Below are positions 47,837-58,202 of a stretch of 60,000 nt of DNA, one piece after another. Location of the stretch: NCBI GenBank assembly GCA_014529385.2, contig CM043965.1:67019690-67079689 (forward strand), read 5' to 3'. Below the pieces are notes generated by a model. That model was not told where the DNA came from and did not search any database. It saw nothing but the letters and a program-made list of their open reading frames with translations. Origin of the DNA: Adiantum capillus-veneris (taxonomy: Eukaryota > Streptophyta > Polypodiopsida > Polypodiales > Pteridaceae). The position numbers were made by a program, and so were the translations under genes. How positions within the stretch are numbered: the first letter of the stretch is position 1; each line of letters opens with the position of its first letter.

Positions 47837-49111
47837 GAACCCTATTGCTTACTGGCTGGAACTCTCTATAAGAGAGGAAAAGATGATGTTCTTAGACGCT
47901 GTGCCCGCGAGGATGAGTATTTATATATTCTACAAGAGGCACACATGGGCATAGCTGGTGGTCACTTTTCAGGAAACTTGACTGCCCGAAAGATCTTACA
48001 GTCAGGCTATTGGTGGCCCACTTTGTTTAAGGATGCATCACTTTTTGCAAAGGGATGTGATGAATGCCAACGCTTCAAGAAGCCACAAAGAAGTGATAGG
48101 ATGCCTCTACATCCCATCAAGGTAACCCAACCATTTGAAAAGTGGGGCTTAGACTTTGTAGGACCGATTAGTCCGGCTGCACGTAACACGCAATCACGAT
48201 ATATCATTGTGGCTACAGACTATGGAACCAAATGGGCTGAAGCAAAAGCAACACGGAAGGCGGATGCAAAAACAACAGCTATGTTCCTCTTTGAGAACAT
48301 TATCACACGTTTTGGATGCCCCTTTGAACTTGTGAGTGACAATGGAACTCATTTTATAAATGAAGTAATAAAAGAACTCACATCAAACTTCATGATATCT
48401 CACCACAAGTCTACACCCTATTATCCCCAAGCAAATGGCCAAGCTGAGAGTACCAACAAAACTCTCATCTCCATTTTGACAAAGACAGTCGAGGCTCATC
48501 GCACTGATTGGGACCTAAAGCTTACATCAGCTTTATGGGCTTATCGTACTGCGTATAAAGTTGCTATTAATTGCACACCGTTTAAGATGGTGTATGGCCA
48601 AGAAGCAGTTATGCCATGGGAGTTTGTCATTCCTAGTCTTCGAGTAGCTTCTCAAGAAGGTTGGGATGGTAACCCCTTCGTGGAGCGATTATATATCCTG
48701 GAAAGGCTAGATGAAGAGAGGCAATTAGCTGTGCGAAATGTCCTAGTGGAGAAGGATAGGAGAAAGAAGTGGTTTGATAGCCATTTAAAGGATAAAGACA
48801 TCAAGGTTGGTGATAAAGTTCTTATGTACGGGGTACGTAATGAAAAGAAGAAATTGAAATACGCTGGTAAGGGACCATATCGAGTGTGTGAAATTACCCC
48901 GCAAGGTACCATTCGTGTGGAGACTCTAGATGGAGTTGAAACCATTGGATTCCTTAATGGGAGTAAATTCAAAAGATATTATGATCCTCTAATCCAGGAA
49001 GAGTTGCAAGCCATCCATCAAAAGAAGGCTGCCAAGGAACAAGCAGAGCTTAAAAAAATCCAAGCAAGAGTTGAGGCTCGAGAACGACAACAACGTCTTA
49101 GACGCCAATGA
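47837..49111 (+). pseudogene. Gypsy integrase
   Basis: After the TGA, the zinc-binding domain reads AHMGIAGGHFSGNLTARKI and CDECQRFKKP (HHCC complete). The catalytic core has D, D and E in IIVATDYGTKWAEA, ELVSDNGTHFINEV and PQANGQAESTNKTL. The C terminus contains the GPY/F-type AGKGPYRVCEITPQGTIRVE. A Lys/Glu/Arg-rich tail ends at TGA 49109-49111, but the reading continues beyond it in the same frame for about 43 codons (ending near 49250) before the frame changes to that of the second protease. Confidence 0.92.
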
Positions 49112-49209
49112 GAGGCTAATCTGGGAATCACACAAGCATTTTTCGAGGACACAGATGACGACTCATTAGACTCAGATCCACCCCTACGATACCCAATTGA
49201 GCTAAATAG

Positions 49210-49722
49210 CCCCTATGGGAAAGTACTATACAATGCTTATTAGATACGGGAGCTAAACACAATTTGTTATCCTATGGAGTTTGGTGTCAATTAGGGAAAC
49301 CGACCCTATCCCCGAGTACGATGCAAGTCAAGGGCATTAATAAAAAGAAAACTGCTATTCTTGGAGTCCTTCAGACCCCTGTTGTCTATGACAATGGAAG
49401 CATAGTGCAGAGGTTTCTAGTCATGCCCGCAGGAGCTATGGAAGGCAACGTAAACCTGGGATGCACGTGGATGTTGGCAACCAAATGCACTATTGATTGG
49501 GATACTGGTAGTGTCACGACGCGACCACCGACTCTTACCCCTATCATTCAAGCAAAGTCACCTACGTTGCAAACTCTAGCAAAGTTGAAGGATAGCCAAC
49601 ATTCACAAGCCAAGGTGGTTAACTCGTCTTTGCCGGCTACCCATGAACCTAGCACTTCAACACTTGTAGTTGCAGCAAGTAGTAATATTGCAAGTACTCA
49701 ACCTGCACGACCTAAGAGTTAG
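49210..49722 (+). pseudogene. Second aspartic-protease-like (retropepsin) domain, downstream of integrase
   Basis: Frame 49210-49722, about 170 codons. It opens with STIQCLLDTGAKHNLLSYGV: hydrophobic-hydrophobic-D-T-G-A (DTG at 49243-49251), the canonical retropepsin active-site motif. About 80 residues later, RFLVMPAGAMEGNVNLGCTW and MLATKCTIDWDTGSV match the second conserved block, in which other retropepsins have ILGMDWL...IDW. The length between blocks fits a complete domain of about 100 residues. A Ser/Thr/Pro-rich tail of about 60 residues follows. It starts one frameshift away from the reading that continues past the integrase stop, so it probably once belonged to the same polyprotein. 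The usual gypsy order has one protease before RT. I know of no named family with another after integrase, but cannot search. Alternatively it could be a captured cellular or retroelement protease. Confidence 0.72.
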
Positions 49723-49994
49723 AATGGCCGATACGTCTCTTGACCACGTCTGATCCATACTTAGTAGAGAGCGTTTCTCCCATTGCACAAGTCTACCCTT
49801 TTGACCAAGATGACTATAGGCGTCTAGTGACCTTCTTAGTAAACATGGGCACCTATGATGAAGAAGAAAATTTACACGACTACACGGATGGCACATATGG
49901 TCTCATGGATGATGACTTTGTTTATCTCGATGACGAGGATAGGGGTTTAGCCTTAGGGTTTCCCCCCAATCTCTACAATATCCTATTCCCTTGA
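49716..49994 (+). pseudogene. Conserved acidic C-terminal reading frame of the gypsy element
   Basis: Starts in a frame different from the second protease, overlapping its last codons (ELEWPIRLLT), and runs to TGA at 49992-49994. Reads DPYLVESVSPIAQVYPFDQD, LHDYTDGTYGLMDDDF and LDDEDRGLALGF, ending YNILFP. A close homologue with the same ends occurs on the minus strand at 59577-59897 in another element. No family recognised. Acidic clusters and conservation suggest a real protein segment, perhaps the C terminus of the polyprotein. Confidence 0.65.
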
Positions 49995-51366
49995 CTCTCT
50001 AGGGAGAGTGCAAATAATTAGGTTAGGGTTCCTTATGTTTTTTGTTGTGTTCAATAAGTGTTAGTACCTTTTTCCACTAATGTGCCTCCTGGAGGTATTC
50101 CTTTTGTTTCCTAGTGTGTACAGGAGCGTGTTGCTATTGGTAGGATTTGGACCTTCATGGAATCTTTATCTCGACTCACTCTTCAAATCAAGCGCGACCA
50201 TCGATACAAACATGTGTTTCTTGTCCATTAGCATTGCCCCTTATCTTTTTTGCATCTATGATTGTCTGCTTTAATTGTGATTGGTAGCCTAATATTCACC
50301 GCATTTGCTTAGTATCAACCATTTAATTCAATGTAATTTTTTGTCATAATCACTTGTCTAGGTTTAAAAATCAAGCAGTCCGACTAAGCTAGTTTGACCA
50401 AGTTAGGTGTTAGAAATCTTCTCTTAATACCATGGGAAATGCCTTCCTAATAATCAATGGTTACTTAGGTTCTTAATCCGATTTAGGCAACATTGTGTGA
50501 AATGTACTAGGGCTTTCTAGTGGGCTTGACCCTATTGACCTTTAGCTTAAGTATTATAAAGGGAGTTAACTAGTGTGATGAGCCTGGGGAGGTGTATCAG
50601 TGTTATATGACCCCCCAAAGTTACAAAATTAAAATGCTGAAAATGAACAAACAAAAAATCAAAGTGCCACACTGTAAAATCTTAAGCTGGAAGAGAAATC
50701 TCAGCTTGATTTGGTACTTCACTCACATGTATTGCCTATGGTACTAGAGCCCTAGAGGTTCCCAGTGTGGGCGCTTTTCCTTAAAAAGCAAAAAACCCAA
50801 GGCATACAAAATAAGCACACACATCAAATTGAATCAATGTGAAAAGACTTTGGGGGGTCAAAGAAAAAGTAATCAGGCGATGATTTCATGAGAAATTCCT
50901 TTTATGGTAGCTTAACTACAAGGTCTTCTAGAGATATAGCCTCTAGTCAGCCCTCGAACATGAATACTTGGCTCTCGCGATTAAACAACTTAATTGACCA
51001 CAGAAAATTAAGAAGCTTACCCATGGTATTAATATTTGATCTCTAGTGCCTTTCGACCGTCAAATTAGCGACCCCATACTTGTTTAACTTTTTACCTTTA
51101 CATCTGTTTATGCATTTGATTACATTGCAATTTAATGTTCATTGCTGACAAATTGTTTGAAATTCTTTTACCAATCAATTTGTCTACCTAAAACTGCATA
51201 TGCTTTTTAATCACTTATGAGAATGCAATTACTGTGCCAATGTTGTTTCATTTTGCAGTGACTGAAGAAGGCTAAGGACATTCATCTCAAATGCTCTTCC
51301 ACCTCGACGAACGAGCTTCAACTCAAATAGCTTCCGAGGACAGAATCTACATCAGGAAGGGGGGCA
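49995..51366 (+). other. 3' non-coding region of the nested gypsy element
   Basis: No open frame with recognisable features and no env-like gene. The stretch is shared with the third element in opposite orientation (58203-59570): for example AGCTTGATTTGGTACTTCAC and CCTAGAGGTTCCCAGTG in both. It ends in the polypurine tract. Confidence 0.75.
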
Positions 51367-52026
<660 letters not shown>

Positions 52027-52345
52027 GCCAGTATACCTGTGAAGCTGCACTCTGCTTCTCATAAAGATCACTCAGCTTTAACCATGCTTGATAAGCCGAC
52101 ATCTCGTCTGCTACATTGAAGTAAACGCTTTCTGCCAAAATCAGCATAATGGTAGAAAGTGCCAATTCATCCATTTCGCTCCATTCATCTTCGTCCATAT
52201 CTTTTGGTTTTATCCCCTTGAGCTTTATAGGTTTTATCTGCTTCTTTTGTACCAACACGTGCCAAATCTGCTTCTTCCACAATGGGAAATTGGTTCTATC
52301 CAGCTTCTTGATATTGTAAAGAGCAGTGTCCTGTGATCCAGCCAT
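52027..52345 (-). pseudogene. Copia Gag, N-terminal part (separated by the nested insertion)
   Basis: Begins at ATG 52345 with MAGSQDTALYNIKKLDRTNF and PLWKKQIWHVLVQKKQI, then EWSEMDELALSTIMLILAES and AYQAWLKLSDLYEKQSA, a typical copia Gag. It stops at the GCCAG duplication and continues at 39427 on the other side of the gypsy element. The open frame that runs on to 51914 is gypsy LTR, not Gag. Confidence 0.9.
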
Positions 52346-53430
52346 AGCTACGCTTCACAGTGGTTTACTTTCGTGGGAAAAATTCGGCAGAGTTTCCCCT
52401 GTAAAATGACCTCTGAACCAATATCAACCTGTCAAATGAACCAAGAAAGCTTCAGATTCTGCATAAATTTTGGCAGAGTCTCCTTTGTAAAATGGCTCTG
52501 GTGTACTAAAAACAGACCAAAAAACACTGTCTCTCTAACACTGTAAGCTGTGGGTAAACCTGTTCTGCACCTGTACTGTCTTTGACTGTCCTGTCACTGT
52601 CCTGTAAGCATAGACTACGACAATGCCTTAACGGCAGTAAAGCAAAGATGCAATCCCAACTGTCTAACTCACAGTCCATACATCCTAGCTGCCTATCTAA
52701 GGGTGCTCGAGGGATCGCTCCAAGACCTGTATCACCGAAAGGATCTCAACATTCGAGAATCCCCCAGCTCAATAAAACCTCACTCGACCCTCAACAAAGG
52801 CTGCAGTAAATCTGACAGTACATAGACTTCCCACAAAGTCATACATGCACAAATTTCCCACTGTATGCTGTAACCGCTGCGGCGGTTGTTTGCTGCGTGA
52901 CTCATAGCCAGCAAACCCTCAACAGACATACATCATCTCTGACAATACATCCCATGTGGAAGTACCTGCAATGTCAGGATGAAATCTGGAATATCAAGCA
53001 ACAAACACAAGCTACATGATGAATTAGTGGATGTCGCCTACAGTCTTTGTGTAGATGCGCCCGTGTCGTATGTGACACGCCTCCAAGAACTGTGAGCCGT
53101 CCTTCGATGTGTAGACAGCCACAAATCAACACTCTGGGAGTGTCGATATCCTCAGCACCTGCAGTCGTAGGCCGAAAACCCCAAATTTGCAGAGTCGGAT
53201 CTGCACCCGTCGAGACCACGTAGTCGAAAATGGCCTACGCAGACCTTTGTCGAAGCCGAACGGTGGCCGAGATGACCTCAGAATGAAATTCTGATAACAC
53301 CAAGCCCTTCGGGTTCTCCCACAGGATTTGGGGCCGTGTCTTCGCCTGTCGAATTTCACTCCAATCTCAGCTGGTGACTCTAGCCTCCTGCAGTGCTGCC
53401 CCGAGCCTCGATCTGAGCTCTGATACTAGT
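52346..53430 (-). other. 5' leader of the split copia element
   Basis: About 1.1 kb between the Gag start and the 5' LTR. No coding sequence. It resembles in position and style the leader of the element at 18202-19327, including ...GGCAGAGTTT and ...TCACTGTCCTGT strings. Probably untranslated leader and packaging region. Confidence 0.6.
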
Positions 53431-53622
53431 TGAAGGAGTACGAGCGGAAGTGCGACGCGAGAGAAAGTGCGAGAAGAAGAGCACGAAGATATGGTGAACT
53501 CGCTCTTCTGTAATGTGTAGAGCATAGTGAGTTCTTATTAGGTTTTTACAAAAGAATATGTGTACATACCTGGCGGCCCACCCACTTACCTGGGCGACCA
53601 CATTGGGCTTTGTACCCCAACA
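53431..53622 (-). repeat. 5' LTR of the split copia element
   Basis: Same length and ends as 35481-35672. Abuts the AAAAG duplication on the right. Confidence 0.93.
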
Positions 53623-53627
53623 AAAAG

Positions 53628-54231
53628 GTCTTGTGGAGAGCTGAGAGTGAGTGAGAGAAAGAGTTTTTTTGAGTTTTCATTTTAGTCCTAGTTATCCCGA
53701 GAATTTTTTTCTCTTTTTTTTTGAATTTTTTAATAAAAAATTGTTTTCAAAAAATCTTTTTTTTTTAATAGTGGATAATGCTGCACGTGGGCATCGAGCT
53801 CACACGTGCACACATTAGCTCTATCTAACTCTATCTAACCTCCTTGCGGCTAACACACAACGAACACAATTAATTAACAGTACTTACCTATGCTTACACA
53901 TTGTCTAACACAGAACTGCACACTCATAGACAATCAACCTTCTCACTGTCTACTCTACTGCTCACTGTCTACACTAACTAACACATCAAAACCGCTCACT
54001 CACAGAGCACATTACATATCTACACCAGCTAATAGATCTACTAACATTTTCACACTACATATCTTAGCAAATCTAACAGAAAACCTGCAAATTTCAACAC
54101 TAATAGACACTTAGCAGATATACACAAACTCAACAAAAAACACAAAAATGGCAGAAGTGAAGGTTTCCTGAGGTAGCACTGAGTGCTCCTCAAGATTCGT
54201 GCAAGACAATCCCCAGAAATGTCGCCAAAAA
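53628..54231 (-). other. Leader fragment of a second Athila-like element
   Basis: Read on the minus strand from 54231, TTTTTGGCGACATTTCTGGG is a degenerate tRNA-Asp-type primer-binding site. It is followed by words such as GTTAGTGTAGACAGTGAGC and A/T-rich sequence like the leader at 40104-41150. No coding sequence. Cut off at the left by the copia insertion junction. Confidence 0.6.
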
Positions 54232-54768
54232 TGTGTGCTTTGTCGCACGTGTTGAAGGCTGGGAACTTGCCTATGCACTATGTGCGAGCCTCGAAAGGCT
54301 GCAAGCACACAACTAGACACTCCTAGCAAGCTCAAAGATACAATGGTGTGTCACTCACCGCTCAATGCTTCTATCGTGAAGGATCATGTGCTGCGAAGAA
54401 GAAGGAGCCGCCACCGATGCCACTGCAATGCTCTCTCTCTCTCTCTCTCAAGCATACACACATGCACATACACACGTGAGCACACAAAGGAGAAGAAGAT
54501 AGGGATGGAGCAAGAGCACTTCTTAGCTTACATCTCCAAGAATGAGGATTTTTAGGTCAAATAGACCTTTTATAAGAGTTTGACCCATTCACACATGGGC
54601 GCCCACAGTGGTCGATCGTTGCAAAACTACTATAAAAATAAGATAAGTGGTGCGCCTCTCATTAGCGATCACCTACACACCTATAGGACCAACAAGCCTG
54701 GTCCATGACTCAATCAAATAAATATCATGCATCCGTCGAAGGTGAAAGGGTGTCCGTGAGGGTTAACA
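54232..54768 (-). repeat. 5' LTR of a second Athila-like gypsy element (truncated)
   Basis: 537 bp. The plus strand begins TGTGTGCTTTGTCGCACG and ends GTGAGGGTTAACA, the inverse of the other Athila LTRs. Contains a short CT tract (54430-54449) and CA-rich sequence at the place where the others carry GA/GT. It interrupts a gypsy-type gag remnant at 54769. The other LTR of this element is not in the window. Confidence 0.8.
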
Positions 54769-54779
54769 ATGTTTACTAT

Positions 54780-56600
54780 CGCTTTTCCTTTGTTTGTTGG
54801 GCTCCTTGGACAATCCTAAAGATAATGTCCCCCTTTGTTTCCGCATTTCTCACAATAAGCCTCAATTGGCTTGGCATTTTTATCAGGTTCTAGATAGTCC
54901 TTTCTCCAATGATCATCCACATTTATGGTAGTTTCCCTTTTCTCAATTTAGGCATTGGTTTCATCATGAGTGGTCTAGGCCCTTGGTAATGAAGTACATA
55001 GGTGCCACTTTTAGAGGTGCCTGGTAAACCTAGCCATGGTAGTTTGTGGTTAATTATACCAATCTTCCTTGGCTATCACAGTAGATGAACTAGCTTCATT
55101 GTATGGAGTAACCGGTAATATAGTCTGCTCTTCCACTTGTCCTTTGGGATGCATATACTTGACTAGTATTGCATTGTTTCCTAGTAGGGGTGGTTGTTGA
55201 CCTTGCATGGGTTGTGGTCTCTCCATAGCCATGTGTGGCTTTTGCATTTGGCCCATGGAAGCTGGATACCTATACATAGGTTGTCCCTGTGGTCTCATAG
55301 GCACATACTAGATGTTCTCATCGTACTTGACTAAGTAGTAGTGTTTGTTAGTCTCATGGTTTATCCACTTTCCCTCGATACAACATTATTTGGGTGGACT
55401 CATTGGTCCCATGGGTTACCCTTGTGGTGGACCTTGTCCCATGGGTCTCAAGTCTTTCCTTGACTGGCAGTTATCCCCCAAGTCTTTCACGTCAAGGATG
55501 CATGTTTCTAAGGTTGTGTGTTTCTTTCTATAAAGTATAGCATGCAACTCTTCATTGAGTAGGCCTTCAAGGAATTGTGAGACAAGTCTTTCCTTGACTG
55601 GAATTTCCAACTCTAGGCCTTGGTTAATGTACTACCTCATTCTAACCAAAAAATCTCTCATAGACTCTCCTTGTTTTTGTTTGAAGCTATAGATTTGTGC
55701 TATCGTACTATGCTTGATTCCCATTTTCAAGCAACCAACAACAACTCTCTTAGCCAATGTTGATAAGTTTATAATTGATCTAGAAGGTATGGTTTGACAC
55801 CAATCAAATCCTTACAATATAAGGTCATTCCAAATCCCACAAATTGAGTATGGAAATTGAAAATCCTTTCCGCTCTTGTCACTTGCCTGAAGCTTGCTAA
55901 GTGGTCATATGGATCTCGAGATCCATTGTACTTTTGAGCTATTTCTAAAAATCTGTTGGTCTGATTCTTTGATTATACTTGATACCTACTCTCCTAGCTG
56001 GTGGGCCTCCATCTAAGCCTTCAAACCAATTGCTTGGTAGTGGGGAATCATGTAGTTCTATTTTGGCTCTATTGTCACACAATTTTTCTCTGTTTAAGGT
56101 GCTTTTTGCTCCTCTCACCTAGCTTTCATCCGCAAAGTGGATTCTATGCGGTGCACTACCCCATTGATTGGCCATACTACCAAAAGACCTTTTTTTGTTG
56201 GCCCAGCTTTTTCATCCTTTCTAGGTCCCATTCCCATGGATCATATCCCTAATTTAATAGCCCTGATATTTGGTTTTTTAAACCTCTCAAGGTCATCATA
56301 ACAAAATTATTGTTTAAACAATCCCTAAAGAGGTGCACGGGAAGGTTTGCTCCTTGATTTTTGAAAATATACATGATCTTCAAGGGTATTAAGTGTCCTA
56401 GTTTGGCATGACCTGTCCACAACAAATCTCTAGCATTGTTGTCCTCCCAACAGTAGACTCCTAGTCTTGGGTTATCAGTAGATATGTGTTTTAAAAGCTC
56501 AACATCAATCTGATCATGACCTTCTAACTCAAGAACATTTGGTCCCTCTTTGGTATTTAAGTCTGGAATCAGTGGACTTACAATACCCATTTGTCCACAA
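54780..56600 (-). pseudogene. Decayed gypsy-type gag
   Basis: On the minus strand a Retrotrans_gag segment reads KQKQGESMRDFLVRMR and LVSQFLEGLLNEELHAILYR (55416-55700), followed by a Gln/Pro/Met-rich stretch (55050-55304). Then comes a zinc knuckle YCEKCGNKGGHYL*DC near 54800-54850 with a stop before the last Cys. The frame at 56249-56590 (HDQIDVELLKHISTDNP and on) may be its N-terminal part. Many stops; no protease, RT or LTR assigned to it. Confidence 0.65.
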
Positions 56601-57586
56601 TGTCAAGATTCACAATTTTCAGGTATTGCATTCCGTTTTGATCCATATAGAAGGTTTCTTGCTTGTGTCTCTAACCTCCTCTTCAAATTCAACATTATGG
56701 TCATCAAATCTAACCAATTACCCTCGGTAAGGATCAAGATAATTATGAGCCCCATGAGTGTGAGTTCTAAAAAAAATCAATCTATACTTAATTTGTAGCT
56801 AGGTCCTAACACCCAAATGAGTGGAAAAGAAAGCCATGTATGAGGTAGAGTTGGATAACGTGTATGGGCACTTCTTCAACAATGGTCTCCAAGGGTCCCC
56901 CTTGGTTAACACTCTCTTCAGTTGACACTCTGCTCTTACTTTCTTGATTGAAATTTTGGTTTGCTAGTACACGGCCTAATCTAAGGTACATAAAGACTGA
57001 CAATGCTTAATGGAATTGAATTCCGGGTCTTTTGATCAAATATCAACCAGATTTAATTATCGCAATTTTCCTTTTTTGGATTATCACTTAGTTCAAGCTT
57101 GATCTCACTAAGTCTTGAAAACCCAAACGATTTGCTAGTCAGTCTATCATCTACAAGTATATACAACAAATATTTGCAAAAAAAAGAGTCCCAAATGAAA
57201 GAAATAGCCAAAGGACCAATTTATAACCTTCAATTTCTAAAAACTCGATTTTTGATAGTAAATAGGTACCTGATTACTCCAAATTTTTCAAGCTATTTGT
57301 GTGTTGAATGTCCCCCCCCCCCCCCCCATGTCAATCCATGTTATGAACCATGTACAATAGCCCTGACTACAGAATATACATGTCAAACTTTGGGGTAGAA
57401 TGAGACTAAAGATCATATTTGGGTAATAACTACTCACAATTTGGAAGCTTATAGCCTTGGCTAGTGACTTTACATTTTTGTAAGCATAAAAGAGGGTATA
57501 AGATTTCAGCTTGACGGGTTTTACATTTGAAAATGAGATGAAATTACAATTTGTGGGCTAAAAAAAATAGTAGCTTTGTTAACTTG
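56600..57586. other. Non-coding region
   Basis: No gene seen. A run of about 16 C lies at 57313-57328. The A/T-rich text left of the third element's LTR shows nothing else I can name. Confidence 0.5.
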
Positions 57587-57827
57587 TGTGTGCTTTGCAG
57601 CACGTTTCAGACGCTGGGAACTTGCGTGTGCACTGTGTGCAAGCCTCAAAAGGCTGCAAGCACACAACTAGACAATCCTAGCAAGCTCAAAGAAACAATG
57701 GTGTGTCACTCAACGCTCATTGCTTCCGTTGTGAAGGATCATGTGTTGCGAAGAAAGGAGCCGTCGTCAATGCCGCGCTTAACCGCCTCACCGCCACCGA
57801 TGCCGCCACAATGCTTGATCACACGTA

Positions 57828-57879
<52 letters not shown>

Positions 57880-58202
57880 CACACACACACACATACACAC
57901 ACACACCCATGAGCACACGAAGGAGAAGGAGACAGAGATGGAGCAAGAGAACTTCTTAGCTTGCACCTCCAAGAATGAAGATTTTTAGGTCAAATGGACC
58001 TTTTATAAGAGTGTGATCCATTCACACATGGGTGCCCACAGTGGCCAATCGTAGCAAAACTACTAGAAAAATAAGATAAGTGGTGCACCTCTCATTGGAG
58101 ATCACCTACATACCTATTGGACCGACAAGCTCGGTTCATGACTCAATCAAATAAATAATAAGGCGTCCCTCAAAGGTGATAGGGTGTTCGTGGGGGTTAA
58201 CA
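57587..58202 (-). repeat. 3' LTR of a third Athila-like gypsy element
   Basis: 616 bp. The plus strand starts TGTGTGCTTTGCAGCACG and ends GTGGGGGTTAACA. Followed by TGCCCCCCTTCTTGATGTAG, the inverted polypurine tract. Contains a (CT)n tract at about 57829-57876 and CA repeats to 57906, corresponding to the compound microsatellite in the other LTRs. Confidence 0.88.

Noticed and set aside
50080-50274. A possible env-like frame downstream of integrase in the gypsy element
   Set aside because: Only 64 codons, no signal peptide or membrane pattern that I trust, and the region is conserved as non-coding 3' sequence with the third element.
57313-57328. Run of about 16 C
   Set aside because: A homopolymer, possibly of uncertain length in the assembly. 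No feature attached to it.
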